DNA of 64,000 bases from Patescibacteria group bacterium UBA6489. GTDB lineage: Bacteria > Patescibacteriota > Gracilibacteria > BD1-5 > UBA6164. A program made the position numbers and the translations under genes. The notes under the pieces are model-generated. The model made no database searches, was not told the origin of the DNA, and saw only the letters and a program-made list of their open reading frames with translations. The stretch lies in contig DJMN01000007.1 in the NCBI GenBank assembly GCA_002435385.1, forward strand, positions 27,155 through 91,154, in the 5' to 3' direction. Below are positions 1 through 9,606 of the stretch, one piece after another; position 1 is the stretch's first letter, and each line of letters begins with the position of its first letter.

Positions 1-138
1 CTTAGGAGTTTTAGAGTTTATTACTTGAGATTGAAAACTCTAAATCATATATTCTCAACTCCTTATAGTGTTTTAATTTGATTATTCCAGTATTGTAGCT
101 TCTTTTCTTATCTCAAAGGAGGAAAATTCAAGAGATAA
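1..138 (+). CDS. Partial CDS, C-terminal tail, possibly a family 2 glycosyltransferase
   Basis: The frame is open from the first base of the window to TAA at 136-138 and includes one TGA read as Gly. The residues are basic and aromatic (FRVYYLR near the start, YLKGGKFKR at the end), which resembles the C-terminal tail of family 2 glycosyltransferases. It is too short to identify. A 26-codon ORF follows at 150-230 (ATG at 150), but it has no family features and may be noise. The rest up to 285 is AT-rich upstream sequence of the next gene. Confidence 0.35.
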
Positions 139-285
139 GGGATAATTATATGGAGAGTTTAATTTTAAGTACTAAAAAATTAGAAAAAATTATAAGACAA
201 AACTATTTATTGATTTTTCTTGAAAAATAAGATAAAATAACATTGAGATAAAAAAGATTTATTATCATTTATAATACACAAAAAG

Positions 286-840
286 ATGTTAAACAGAGCA
301 TTAAAAATTCTGGTATATACTAACTCAATGACACTATTAGCAGCTGCAATGTTAGCTCCAATTTATGCAATATTTGTTGAAGAAGTTGGATGAGATCTAA
401 TGGATGCAAGTATTGCTGGAGGTATATTTGCTTTAGTTGCAGGTATAACAACAATAATAGCTGGTAGATGGACTGATAAAATAAAGGAAAAGAAATTAAT
501 TATTATCCTTTGATATATTATCATGGGAATAGGTTTCTTATTATATTTTTGGGTAGATTCAGTTATTTTCTTATTTATAGTCCAGTCTATTATTTGACTT
601 GGAGAAGCTGTTTATTCTCCAGCATTTGATGCTCTATTCTCTAAAAATCTTGATAAAAATAAATCTGCCACTCAATGGTGAGCTTGGGAATCAACCTTCT
701 ATTTTACAACAGCAATATGAGCAGTTAGTGGTGGATGACTTGTTACCTTATTTGGTTTTCAAGCTTTATTTGTAACAATGGCTATAATGTGTTTTGGTAG
801 TGCGTTATATCTTCTATTCTTAAAACAAGGAGAGATATAA
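286..840 (+). CDS. MFS-type transporter, six-helix half-size protein
   Basis: Encodes 184 aa that form about six hydrophobic segments, matching the N-terminal half of a major facilitator superfamily transporter. The loop between helices 2 and 3 carries GRWTDKIKEKK (around residues 63-73), the MFS motif A signature G-x-x-x-D-(R/K). Full MFS proteins have about 400 residues and 12 helices, so this is either a half-size member that must dimerise or a truncated gene. There is no second half downstream: a terminator-like hairpin follows at once. Six TGA codons fall in transmembrane glycine positions. The substrate cannot be inferred. Confidence 0.8.
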
Positions 841-863
841 AAGTTATTAAAAAAGATGTTGTA

Positions 864-904
864 AAATAATCTAAATTAAATATATTTAATTTAGATTATT
901 TTTA
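864..904 (+). terminator. Rho-independent terminator after the MFS gene
   Basis: A near-perfect inverted repeat, AATAATCTAAATTAAA with TTTAATTTAGATTATT around a TATA loop, is followed by a T run. It lies between the MFS stop and the phosphatase start. Confidence 0.75.
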
Positions 905-914
905 ATTTTTACAT

Positions 915-1703
915 ATGAAATACATAGATTTTTTACAACAACTAGCTAAAGAATCCTGAGAGATAATTAAAAGCAATTTCAAATTATGAATGAAGAAAGA
1001 TTATAAATGAGATTCTTCTCCTGTAACAGAAACAGATAAAAAGATAAATTCACTAGTAATATCTAGAATCAGTGAACAATACCCAACTCATAGTATAAAA
1101 TGAGAAGAAGAAAGTAGTATGAAAGAGGGAAGTGATTATGTATGGATTTGTGATCCAGTTGATTGAACCATCCCATTTTCTTCATGATTACCTATTTGTA
1201 CTTTTTCTTTAGCTTTGGCATACAAATGAGAACCTATAGCTTGAGTTATATATGAACCATTCATGGATAGGATGTTATTGGCAGAGAAATGAAAATGAGC
1301 ATTTCTAAATTGAATTAGAGTGAATGTAAATAAAAGGGCAAAAATTGATGAAAAATCTATTGTAGCCATAGAAAATTTTAAAAATGCTAAATATAATCTA
1401 ATTAATTTAGACAATGAATTAACAGAAAACATAAATGTAAAACTATTTAAGTTCTGTAGCATATTATATGCTGGTATGATGGTCGCAGTATGAGAATTTG
1501 ATTGAGTAATTTTTCCAGACGTAAAAAGCCACGATGGAGCATCATTAAAAATAATAGTTGAAGAAGCATGATGAAAAATGACAGATATACATTGAAATGA
1601 GCAGAGGTATGACTGAGATATGGATTGATATATTGCAAGCAATTGAAAAGTACATAATCAACTAGTAAAAATAGTTTCTGAAAATATTATTGAAAGAAAA
1701 TAA
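915..1703 (+). CDS. Inositol monophosphatase family phosphatase
   Basis: Encodes 262 aa, normal for the IMPase/CysQ/FBPase-like superfamily. Three metal-site signatures are visible: GEEES (around residue 67), DPVDGT (around 80-85, the Gly written TGA) and a C-terminal HDGAS that replaces the usual W-D-x-A-A. The family hydrolyses phosphate monoesters such as inositol-1-phosphate or 3'-phosphoadenosine 5'-phosphate with Mg2+. The substrate cannot be told from sequence; CysQ-like 3',5'-bisphosphate nucleotidase or inositol phosphatase are both possible. The rdgB gene starts 24 bp downstream on the same strand, suggesting a two-gene unit. Confidence 0.85.
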
Positions 1704-1726
1704 TTAAATAAAAAAACTATATAAAT

Positions 1727-2275
1727 ATGACAAAAGTAACTTTTATTACAGGAAATCAGGGGAAAGCAGATTATTTATCTAAATACCTTGGTTATCCAGT
1801 AGACCACATAAAACTAGATTTAGATGAAATCCAATCAATAAATTTAAATGAAATTGTAGAACACAAAGTCCTACAAGCCTATAAAAAAATAAACAAACCA
1901 GTTATTGTTGAAGATGTTTCATTAGAATTTGAAGCCTTAGGAGGTTTACCATGACCATTTATAAAGTTTTTTCTAGAAAACAACTCATTTGAAACAGTTT
2001 GTTCAATGATTAGTAAGGATTTAACAAGAAATGCAATAGCTAAATGTGTCTTTGGTTATTTTGATGGTGTAGATTTAAAATTATTTGAATGAAAACTTGA
2101 TTGAGAAATTGCAAAGGCTCCAGAAGGGGATAATGGTTATGGTTGGGATAAAATCTTTATTCCTAAGGGATATTCAGTAACAAGAGCATCTCTTAGTGAA
2201 GAAGATGACAAAAGAACATATCTAAAATTAAAGCCATTTGCAGAGTTAAAAGAGTTTTTAGAAGGAAAGAAATAG
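1727..2275 (+). CDS. rdgB: RdgB/HAM1 family non-canonical purine NTP pyrophosphatase
   Basis: Encodes 182 aa, close to the usual 190-200. The protein begins with TFITGNQGKADYL, the family's substrate-binding (T/S)-x-N-x-x-K motif, and continues with VEDVSLEFEALGGLPGPFIKFF and GYGWDKIFIP, all conserved HAM1 blocks. It should hydrolyse dITP, dXTP and ITP to the monophosphate and so clean the nucleotide pool. The Gly in LPGP and several others are TGA. It follows the IMPase-family gene closely. Its stop codon at 2273-2275 directly abuts the stop of the convergent yqeG-like gene, with no intergenic base. Confidence 0.9.
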
Positions 2276-2878
2276 TTATTTTTTATTATTTTCTCTCCTT
2301 TCAGCAATTTCACAGGTTAGATTTCTAAAAAAATATTTTATTTTACTAGAAAAATTTTTTTCACCATTTTTTCTTGATATAGGTTTCACTTTGATAAAAT
2401 CTATTCATACATTAATAGATCAGGCATCAGTTAAAAAATTATCTCATACCATAACTACTTTTTCAGCATTTAATCACATTGCTTCTAAACATTCTAGAAA
2501 TCCTCTTTTATCAGGTTTTGCGTATTTTGAAGTTATAACAGGAATTCAATAATTTTTTAATTCATCATATCTATCTGATTTTTTCATATTTGAAAAAATC
2601 ACTATATTCCATCATTTATCTTTCAGTTTCTTTATAATCTGAATGTTTTTAGGCAATATATTTCAACGATGATAAGCAATACATTGGTCTACATCTAAAA
2701 TCATTCATTCCTTTCATTGTTTTTTTAATTCTTCAAAATCTATATCTCAGAATTTATCTACAGAAAGTAGGGTAATAGTTGAATCGTTATTAAATAAAAT
2801 GTTGAAAAAATGTTTTATTTTTGATAAGGTAAGCCTTTCTCTATTGTAGTCTGATTTTTTGATTTTAGGAATAAACAT
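2276..2878 (-). CDS. YqeG-type HAD-superfamily phosphatase
   Basis: Encodes 200 aa. HAD motif I is MILDVDQC (around residues 56-63); the second Asp is present and the usual Thr is Gln/Cys-like. Motif II is VIFSN, motif III a Lys in AKPDKRGF, and motif IV VMVGDNFLTDAGSIN. The length and motif spacing fit the YqeG/class IIIA group, which includes phosphatidylglycerophosphate phosphatases, so a role in phospholipid headgroup processing is possible but not shown. The gene is convergent with rdgB, and the two stops touch. The RimK-type gene lies just upstream on the same strand with a gap of about 58 bp, so they may be co-transcribed. Confidence 0.8.
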
Positions 2879-2936
2879 GATTTATATGGAATGAAAATTA
2901 ATCAAAATTATATTTGAATTTTATATTAAATAAATA

Positions 2937-3845
2937 TTATTTCTCAGTTATCTTAATTGGTATATTGTATCTTTTTACTATATAATTAATTATCTCACCT
3001 CAGATATTTTTTCACGTTGCTTTTTCTAAGCCTTCAAATCCTGGTGATGCATTTACCTCACATACTCTATATCACTCATTTTTGTCAAATAATATATCAA
3101 TTCATGCTATATCTAATCATATGATATTTGTAGTTTCAAGTGCTAAAATTTCTTCCCTTTCTGTAGGAATATGAGGGAATACATCTCATCATCAGGAATA
3201 GTTAGACTTAAAATCTCATTTTTTTCACTTTCTCAACATTGATCATATTATTCTTCATCATACAATAAACAGGCGTAAATCTTGTCCTGATTTCTCTCAA
3301 ATGTATTCTTGCAAAATCAAAGTTTTATCAGGAATACTATCTTCCAACATTTCAATGAAATCCTCAAAATCTTCTCTGTTATTTACCTTAAATATTCATT
3401 TTCAATGAGACCCTGCTATCTTCTTAATAATTATTGGATAATCTAGTTGCCTTTCAATAAAATCTATATTAGGATTTCATTTTAGTAAAATTGTTTTCGG
3501 AACGGGTATTGAGTTTAATGATAGTTTTTGTAAAGATAGAAATTTATCTTTTGCTAGAAATCTAGAATAATTATTGTTAATAACATTTACTCATTTATTT
3601 TCTAAAAAATCTACAATTGATCTCATTTGGTAAGATGTATTATTTCTTGGTAATACAATATTAGGAGGAGTAACCAATTTATTTTTCAAAAACAACTGTT
3701 CTTCTCAGTTTAATGAAATTACTAAGTCTATATCCTCTATAGCAACCAATTTCATTTTTAGTCATACTTTTTGTGCCTCTTCTAAAATTCTTTTTACTCA
3801 CCAATCTTTTCTACCTTTTTTTGAATTTAAAAGCCATATTTTCAT
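2937..3845 (-). CDS. RimK-family ATP-grasp ligase
   Basis: Encodes 302 aa, typical for RimK/LysX-type ATP-grasp enzymes, which join an amino acid to a carboxylate such as the C-terminus of a protein or peptide. Visible blocks are DYPIIIKKIAG (ATP-binding lysine), ILQEYI, a Gly-rich RLFIVGG stretch and the C-terminal CEVNASPGFEGLEKAT, the RimK metal-binding N-x-N/N-x-S-P-G-F-E signature. The first in-frame ATG at 3845 is used because the next ATG (3837) reads into TAG after eight codons. The substrate is unknown: RimK (ribosomal protein S6 glutamylation), glutathione-like or LysX-like ligation are all possible. Confidence 0.85.
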
Positions 3846-4010
3846 TTATTTATTTTAAGTTGATAAAATATCTTGGGAATTTTATTTTTTTTTTATTTTT
3901 TTGCAAAGTAATTTTTTTATTGGATAATTTTTCTTATTCATATTCAGTAAATTATGAATAATTAAAAGGTTTTATTTTATATCAACTATGGCAGTTCCTC
4001 TGTATTTTTA

Positions 4011-4049
4011 AAAACTAAAGTTCCAGTTTTTTCTGAAACTTTAGTTTTA
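4011..4049 (-). terminator. Terminator-like hairpin downstream of the 4110-4463 gene
   Basis: AAAACTAAAGTT and AACTTTAGTTTT pair around a T-rich loop, with a T run on the minus-strand 3' side. The 3846-4109 gap otherwise holds only AT-rich sequence. Confidence 0.6.
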
Positions 4050-4109
4050 TGAAAGGTATTGTCAATAAAAAAATAGGGTGAGATTAAAAATTTCTTTATT
4101 TTTAATAAT

Positions 4110-4463
4110 TTACTTCAAAAATCCCTTAGAATTTCCTTCAATATTTTCTAAACTATTTGCTAGAGAGCCAAGTAAGTCATCAGTTCAAAGAGAAATCTCA
4201 TTATTTTTCTTATAATCCTCTATATCCTTTCTAAGATTTTTTATAATCTTATTTGCCTCTTTCATTTTCTCATCCAAACTAGTGTCAGATAATTTACCAC
4301 CTAAATCAACATATTTTTCTCAAATCTCATGAGCCACATCAAACAAAGTTTCATACCAAGCTTCAGTTTCTTTATGAAACACCGCATCAGTAGTTTTTGT
4401 ATCAATATGTATAGATAACATATCAACATAAGCTTTAATAGCCTTCAAATGTAATTCCTTCAT
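4110..4463 (-). CDS. Small helical protein, possibly Dps/ferritin-like
   Basis: Encodes 117 aa, predicted all-helical. The segment from MLSIHIDTKTTDAVFHKETEAW through LFDVAHEIGEKYVDLGGKL has the order and spacing of the Dps/ferritin-like signature: H in helix A, F-H-x-x-(F/W)-E-x-(L/Y), then D-x-(A/I)-x-E-R-x-x-x-L-G-G. Dps is usually about 150 aa, so this is short and lacks a full helix D. A possible role is iron or oxidative-stress protection, but the similarity is at motif level only. It is transcribed divergently from the next gene, and the 157-bp gap between them should hold both promoters. Confidence 0.5.
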
Positions 4464-4620
4464 AATACCCCTTTTTAAGATATAAAATACATTAACACGT
4501 AAAAATTATATCACGAAATTACAAATTATTCAAATAGAAATTATCTTTATTCATTTTATAAAAATCTATTAAATATGATACAATCAAGATACCACATTAT
4601 TTTTTTATATACATATAACT

Positions 4621-5124
4621 ATGTCTAAAATACCTAATTATTTAAAGGATAATCCTGACTATTATATCGGATGATGAGAACAAAAAGAAGTTTCAAATAA
4701 AAAAGAGACTACTAGATGTGATATTGATAATATACTTAAACTTTTTCAGGGATTAAATGTAGAGGCATGTAAGATTTCTCCTTGATACCCATGATTTAAA
4801 CTGAGAAAAAAGTGACAAGATATATGATATATCAGCTATATAATAGACTGAGACAAAATGAAAACTGTGTATGTAAAAATAAATGATGGAAATAATAAAT
4901 ACAAGACATTCAATAATGAAACAAATTATCAATGAAAATGATATTGAAAAAAGCTCCTTTTAGGGGTAGCAATAGAAGCTAAAAAAATGTGATTAACATT
5001 AGTAACAGATCATTATAATGATGTAAAGGAAAAAGCTAAATATGTATTAAACTCTCTTTTATCAAAATGAATAGTAGAGTTGAAGGAGGATAGGTATCAG
5101 TTCATAAACAGTAAACTACCTTAA
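4621..5124 (+). CDS. Hypothetical protein, 167 aa
   Basis: Not recognised. It begins with SKIPNYLKDNPDYYIGGGEQKE and has a mixed alpha/beta composition with many Lys and Gly (mostly TGA), no signal peptide and no membrane segment. A central stretch with WYISYIIDGDKMKTVYVKI looks like beta strands and the C-terminal third is helical. It stands alone between two divergent or convergent neighbours. The coding call rests on a full-length code-25 frame with a clean ATG and TAA. The following 197 bp (5125-5321) hold nothing I can identify. Confidence 0.7.
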
Positions 5125-5321
5125 ATACTTTTTGGTTAATAACTATATATCTTTAAGAATATATTAACTTCTATTTCTTAGTAAAGGAAGTATACCTAAA
5201 ATATAATGAAGTGTAAGATGAATTATAAATATTAATAAAATCTTATTGGTTTACTCCTTTTTATTCTGAAAGAAGTAAAATTTATCTGAATATATATTTT
5301 TTTTGATAATTATGGGGAGGA

Positions 5322-6935
5322 TTATCTAGGCATACACCCCAAAATTTCATCTATATCTCTACAAACTCAACTCAATTTTCCTTTAGGTGTATTAAAACTA
5401 CAAGAATTTCAACTAGACCTTCCATAACAAGCATTTATAGCTTCTTTTGGCGGAGTAAAGGGAGAAGTATTTCATCAGCTATTTCCATCTTGATTACTTC
5501 AAATATAAGCTTTTTTATAACTAGAATCAACCTCTATAACCTTAGCTCAATTTCTAACACATCTTACATAATTTTTTATTCTTATGGCATCTCATTGAGG
5601 TCAGTGACCTGTTGGATAAGCACTAGCATCTCAAGACTTTGGATCACTTCTTTGAGCTCAAGCTCAGTGAACATCAACCCATCATCAAAAATCTTTCATA
5701 TATCACAAAGCCCTTCAAAAAGAAATATAAACGGCACTATCATATGCTAATCTATCTTTTATATGAGTAGTACTAGTCCAATAATAAGGATAATCTTTTT
5801 CTCAAGCTTCATTTACAATTTCACTAACCTTAAACATTGAATCAATAGCAGCACTGTCAGTAGTATCAGGACTTTTACTATAATCAACTATATATTGTAA
5901 TTCCTTTGCATTTGGTAAGTGCCAATCTTTATATCAATCCAATTCTAAATCTTCACAATAACTCAAAGCATCTTTCCAATCCATTCATTTTTCACTATCA
6001 CCTTGTTGCCAAACAAGTCAGTTACTTTTATCCAATATTGTTCAGTTTCAATTATCTACAAAATCATTATTTCAATATACATCTCATCTAACATATCTTA
6101 AATAATATCAATTATTCTTCTTACTAACTGTTGGATAACATTTTATTCTTCCATCAGCAAAGTTAACTCAGAAAAAACATTCCTGTCCATTCATAACCTT
6201 TGATTTATAGATGTTTGTTGTAATCCATTGTGAATCAATAATTCTATCTCAACTAGAAATATCACCATATTTAAAGCCGAAATAATCAGTGTCTACAAAA
6301 GGAATTAGCCCTTCAGAGCTCTTTAATTCGGAATTTGGATCTTCTCATCTAAAATCCATAAGAGAATAAAGTTCCTTTATACTAGGAACTCTCCAATCAT
6401 CATATCAAGCATAACTAAAAGATTCACTACTTTTTATTCATTCATAATAATCCATTTTTCAAGAAGCATCTTTTATCCACATAAGACCAGTATTTAAATC
6501 ACTCACTGTTCAATCTCCATTATCTTTAAATGATGGTTGATTTGTCTCAAGCTGAGCTTCTTGCCCGTAAAAAGCTTCTCATTTTTCAGGACAAACTATT
6601 TGATTTTTATCATCATAACACTTATCCTGATTTGTATCTAAACTTAATCAAATAGTTAATACTGATAGTTTTTCACTGATATCATCATATATATAATTCA
6701 ACAAATCTCTTTTTATTCAAGTCTTATACTTAGATTTCATAGAATTAATTACTCCGAGCAATTTTTTATAATAACTAATTTTATATTCATCATCTTTTGC
6801 TGAAACTCTATTATGAACATTTATGAGTACATTATCAGCTTTAATTTTTATTGAATCTGACAAGTAAGCATTGGAAAAAGAAACAATAGAAAAAGAACTA
6901 AGAACAATCAATCACAAAACAATAATTTTTTTCAT
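5322..6935 (-). CDS. Secreted protein with DUF1566 (Lcl C-terminal) repeats
   Basis: Encodes 537 aa with an N-terminal signal peptide (residues 1-24, KKIIV then a hydrophobic core, ending FSNA). A helical N-terminal region is followed by three DUF1566-type modules that share WIKDAS/WQQGDS, then a W-(R/K)-(V/L)-P-(S/N)-x-K-E-L core (WRVPSIKELYSL, WHLPNAKELQYI), and finally a W-(I/T)-(T/S)-(T/S) strand and a C-terminal YVRCVR. These features are typical of Legionella Lcl-like and many bacterial surface proteins whose ligands may be extracellular polysaccharide or collagen. No membrane anchor is visible, so it is probably exported. The many TGA codons are all in turn positions. Confidence 0.8.
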
Positions 6936-6969
6936 AATGATATTGTTTAGGAAATAAAATTTTCAACTA

Positions 6970-7080
6970 GTAATAAGCTGTAAAAAATAATAATTAAGCG
7001 AGGTATCATAATGATTTTATACTAAAAATTATTTGTAAAAAAATCTTATCTTCCGAGTGTATTATTATTTTTTATTGCGA
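6970..7080 (+). repeat. Dispersed structured element, copy A
   Basis: About 110 bp that recurs at 35115-35222 and, diverged, at 28333-28438. The ends pair: AAAAAATAATAAT at 6982-6994 with ATTATTATTTTTT at 7061-7073, extended by G-C pairs with one mismatch. The inner part keeps GATTTTATACTAAAAAT and AAATCTTATCTTCCGAGTG. Here it lies antisense to both neighbouring genes. It could be an independent small RNA or a miniature mobile element. Confidence 0.7.
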
Positions 7081-7099
7081 TAGTTTTTATTTTCCACTT

Positions 7100-7615
7100 T
7101 TACAATTTATACTCATAAATAGCAAATCTATTTTCAGGTTTATATTTTATCTCTTTAAAGTAATCATTAGTCATCTTAAAACAGTATGAAACTAAACGAA
7201 AATTCTTATTCTTTACACTATTAATTTTAGGAAAAAGCTTATTTGTAATCGTTTCAGGTAAACCAAAAACATACAACACATCATATTTTTCCAAATCTAA
7301 CTTTAAAGCATTACCATAAATTATCTTAATATTATCAAGTCAACTAAAAAATATTCTAACTTTAGAGATAACATAAAAAAACAATGATAATTCTATTCAA
7401 GTGATATAAGCATCAGGATTGTTTTTTGCAATAAACAAAGAAACCTTTGCCGTTCAGCATCACATCTCTAGAAATTTCTCTCAAGATTTAAGTTTTATAA
7501 TATCATTAACTCTTCTCAAATCATTTCTCTTTGTAGGAATCCAAGGAGCAAGGGAAACAAAAGAAAAGAAAAATAATCCAAATAATAAATAAAAAAATAT
7601 TTCTAAATATTGCAT
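7100..7615 (-). CDS. Membrane-anchored SAM-dependent methyltransferase
   Basis: Encodes 171 aa. An N-terminal hydrophobic segment (residues 3-25) is followed by a class I methyltransferase core: motif I FLEMGCGTAKVSLFIAK (around 48-64, both key Gly present as TGA), motif II YITGIELS and motif IV YDVLYVFGLPE. This resembles the small single-TM methyltransferases found in many CPR genomes. The substrate is unknown. It starts just downstream of a palindromic repeat and ends beside the dispersed element at 6970-7080. Confidence 0.75.
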
Positions 7616-7659
7616 AAGCTTTCTGTATTAAAATCAGATAGAATCAAAAGAATTTATTT

Positions 7660-7705
7660 GTAGTTTCCTTCTCCTTATATAAGGGAAGGATTAAGGATGG
7701 GTTAT
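7660..7705. repeat. GC-richer palindromic intergenic repeat
   Basis: CCTTCTCCTTATATAAGG-type palindrome followed by GGATTAAGGATGGGTTA. It is the reverse complement of part of the repeat cluster at 39350-39560, which has CCCATCCCTAACCCTTCCC. Confidence 0.65.
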
Positions 7706-7716
7706 TTTTTACTAAA

Positions 7717-8175
7717 CTAAGCCTCTATATCTTTCCAACTATCTACATCAAAATCAATTTTTACAACTCAAGCAGTTTTTAAAGGTCAACTAGATCATTT
7801 AGATAAATAGTTAGCAAGCTCTTCAAAAGCCATATTATGTCAAACCATAAACACAGTATCATATTTATCCTTTAAATCCTTTATAAAAGAAATATAATAA
7901 TCTATTCCTATCAAATGATTATCATAAATTCATTGTTCATATTTTATCTTATCTACATCATAACCTATCTTTTTACATATTATCTCTGTTGTGGCTTTAG
8001 CTCTATTCGCAGGACTTGAAAATACTTTATCTGGCATAATTCATTCTTCTCTTAATTCAATTCAACGTTTTTTAGCTCTTTTCTCTCATTTTTCCATAAG
8101 AGGTCTATCAAAATCATCAAGAGAAGGATCCTCCCAACTTGATTTAGCATGTCTGATTATATAAAGAGTTTTCAT
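7717..8175 (-). CDS. SixA-like histidine phosphatase
   Basis: Encodes 152 aa. It opens with [20 protein letters not shown], the RHA(K/G) catalytic histidine motif of the histidine phosphatase superfamily in its SixA form (RHAKSSW, then D-x-D-R-P-L and K-R-A). The downstream MVGHN carries the second catalytic His. SixA dephosphorylates histidine phosphotransfer domains in E. coli; many homologues act on other phospho-substrates, so the target here is open. The gene is on the same strand as its neighbours but separated by repeat sequence. Confidence 0.85.
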
Positions 8176-8258
8176 ATAAAAATGAAATTATAAAATATAA
8201 TATACTAAAACTATATCATACATATATATATAATGCAAGAATCCGATAATATACAAAA

Positions 8259-8290
8259 AAGGAGAAGTAATTTTTATTACTTCTCTAAAT
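8259..8290 (-). terminator. Terminator of the NAGS-like gene
   Basis: AGAAGTAAT pairs with ATTACTTCT around a four-base loop and is followed on the minus strand by CCTTTTTT. It lies 12 bp after the TAA at 8302-8304. Confidence 0.75.
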
Positions 8291-8301
8291 GAATATTTTT
8301 A

Positions 8302-9330
8302 TTAATCAGAATCAAAAACATACAAAAAAGCTCAGGTCTCAGATTTTTTTCACTCCACTTTCTTAAATCAAAGATTTTCAAAAAATTTTCACTGTTTTGA
8401 GTAGGAGAATACAACGCCACTTTTTTTGACCTCTTGTCATAAAATATATCACAATCAACTTCAAACTTTAGTCGTAAACAAACAACTAAGTAATTTTCAC
8501 TTCTGTCATTCTACTTCACAATCTGATAAACAATATCCTCAAAGAACCGTTCCATCAATCTCCAGAATTTTATAATTTTTAAACATTTCATCTTTTTCTT
8601 CTATTGTTCTATCTTTCCAATTTCATCCTTCTACTTGTTTAGAATATATTAAATCAAATAATTCTCTATTCTCCAGAGTCTTAATTTCAGCTTTTTCCAA
8701 ATCAATAACCATTGTTCAAGAACCAAATCATTCTAACTCTTCTCTTAATCAATCTATACTAGCAATAGTAGTTTTATGTATACCTTTTCTAAATAACTCA
8801 TAAATTAATTCTAAAACCTTTTTCTCTCAAGAATTTATAACAGCTTTTTCATAATTTCAGTTCAATATACACTTCAATTTTTCTTTTGATAGAAAGGAAA
8901 TGATTCCCCCCTCACCATTTTTCAATCATCCACTATCATTTAAAAATATGACATTAGAAATTTTATCATTATATTTTGATAACAAATTTTGTATAATCTC
9001 ATTAAACTCTGATTCAGATGAAGAATCTTCAACTATATTTATTTTTGTATCAAGAAATAAATCATATGAGAATTTTCCTTGTTTATTTATTTGTCATAGA
9101 CTAACAACATTTATCTTATCATATTGAAATAGACCTTCTATATCACATCATTTCTGACAAATTAAAACAATTGGAATTCAAATACTATTCAAATATTCCA
9201 CATATTGAACAAATTCTCAGAAATTATAACTATTCAATAATTCATGATTAATATTGAAAACTAAATATTTTCAACTATTTACATATTCATGTAAATATGC
9301 ACTTGTATTTCCTGGGTAATTTTTCCATGA
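8302..9330 (-). CDS. N-acetylglutamate synthase-like protein (amino-acid kinase fold plus GNAT), start disrupted
   Basis: The open frame gives about 340 aa. The N-terminal two-thirds resemble the amino-acid-kinase domain of ArgA-type N-acetylglutamate synthase (AYLHEYV, then LVFNINHELL and SIGIPIVLIC). The last 150 residues look like its GNAT domain (GYCLSDCEVEGQKGKLLSCL, then FSYSKQGKFFENLGFKKVEG). NAGS makes N-acetylglutamate for arginine synthesis. No in-frame ATG exists near the upstream TAA at 9331-9333. An ATG at 9328 is one base out of frame; removing one A from the A5 run beside it would give a start reading Met-Glu-Asn-Tyr-Pro-Gly. So there is either a homopolymer indel, a recoding event or a non-ATG start. 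Glycine-rich kinase residues are poorly kept, as in synthase-type domains. An attenuator lies upstream. Confidence 0.6.
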
Positions 9331-9350
9331 TTAAAAAAATTAAAAAATAA

Positions 9351-9387
9351 AAAAGAGTTAATTTCAAATGAAAGTAACTCTTTTTTG
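9351..9387 (-). terminator. Intrinsic terminator/attenuator upstream of the NAGS-like gene
   Basis: On the minus strand AAAAAAGAGTTA pairs with TAACTCTTTTTT, with an inner TTTCA/TGAAA stem and a two-base loop. It lies between the valine leader peptide and the NAGS-like coding region, 22-26 bp from the leader stop. The 5' loop arm CTTTCATTT can also pair with AAATGAAAG around the leader start codon, giving an alternative structure. Confidence 0.75.
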
Positions 9388-9401
9388 ATGTATAAAAAAA
9401 T

Positions 9402-9428
9402 TTACACAACAACAACAACCACTTTCAT
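9402..9428 (-). CDS. Putative leader peptide: Met-Lys-Val(x6)
   Basis: ATG AAA followed by six valine codons (GTG, four GTT, GTG) and TAA, on the minus strand. It lies between a good promoter (TTGACT at 9534-9539 and TATTCT at 9512-9517) and a strong terminator, ahead of the NAGS-like gene. A purine-rich GGAGGAG sits 13 bases upstream of the ATG, longer than ideal. The layout is that of ribosome-mediated attenuation: stalling at valine codons when charged Val-tRNA is scarce would change folding of the downstream terminator. Valine control of an arginine-type gene is unexpected, so either the sensed amino acid or the gene's role may differ from the family norm. Confidence 0.5.
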   Translation of the reverse strand: MKVVVVVV

Positions 9429-9511
9429 TTTTGAGAATGGTCTCCTCCTGATTGATAATGTAGATAATAGTTTGTTCATAAATTTTTATTTATAGAAATT
9501 TTATTCTCATA

Positions 9512-9539
9512 AGAATAATTCTAAATAAATGAAAGTCAA
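9512..9539 (-). promoter_or_regulatory. Sigma-70-like promoter for the leader/NAGS transcript
   Basis: On the minus strand, -35 TTGACT (9534-9539), a 16-bp spacer and -10 TATTCT (9512-9517). The expected transcript start is near 9505, about 75 bases before the leader ATG. Confidence 0.55.
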
Positions 9540-9606
9540 AATTTGTTTGCGAATTTTTATTGTTTATAGATTTAAAAAACTAACAACTAATCATTACTAG
9601 ATGTAT

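Noticed and set aside
9402..9428. GTT/AAC run as a simple microsatellite only
   Set aside because: A pure repeat is possible, but the ATG, GTG edge codons, stop, promoter and terminator in order made the leader-peptide reading preferable; kept at moderate confidence.
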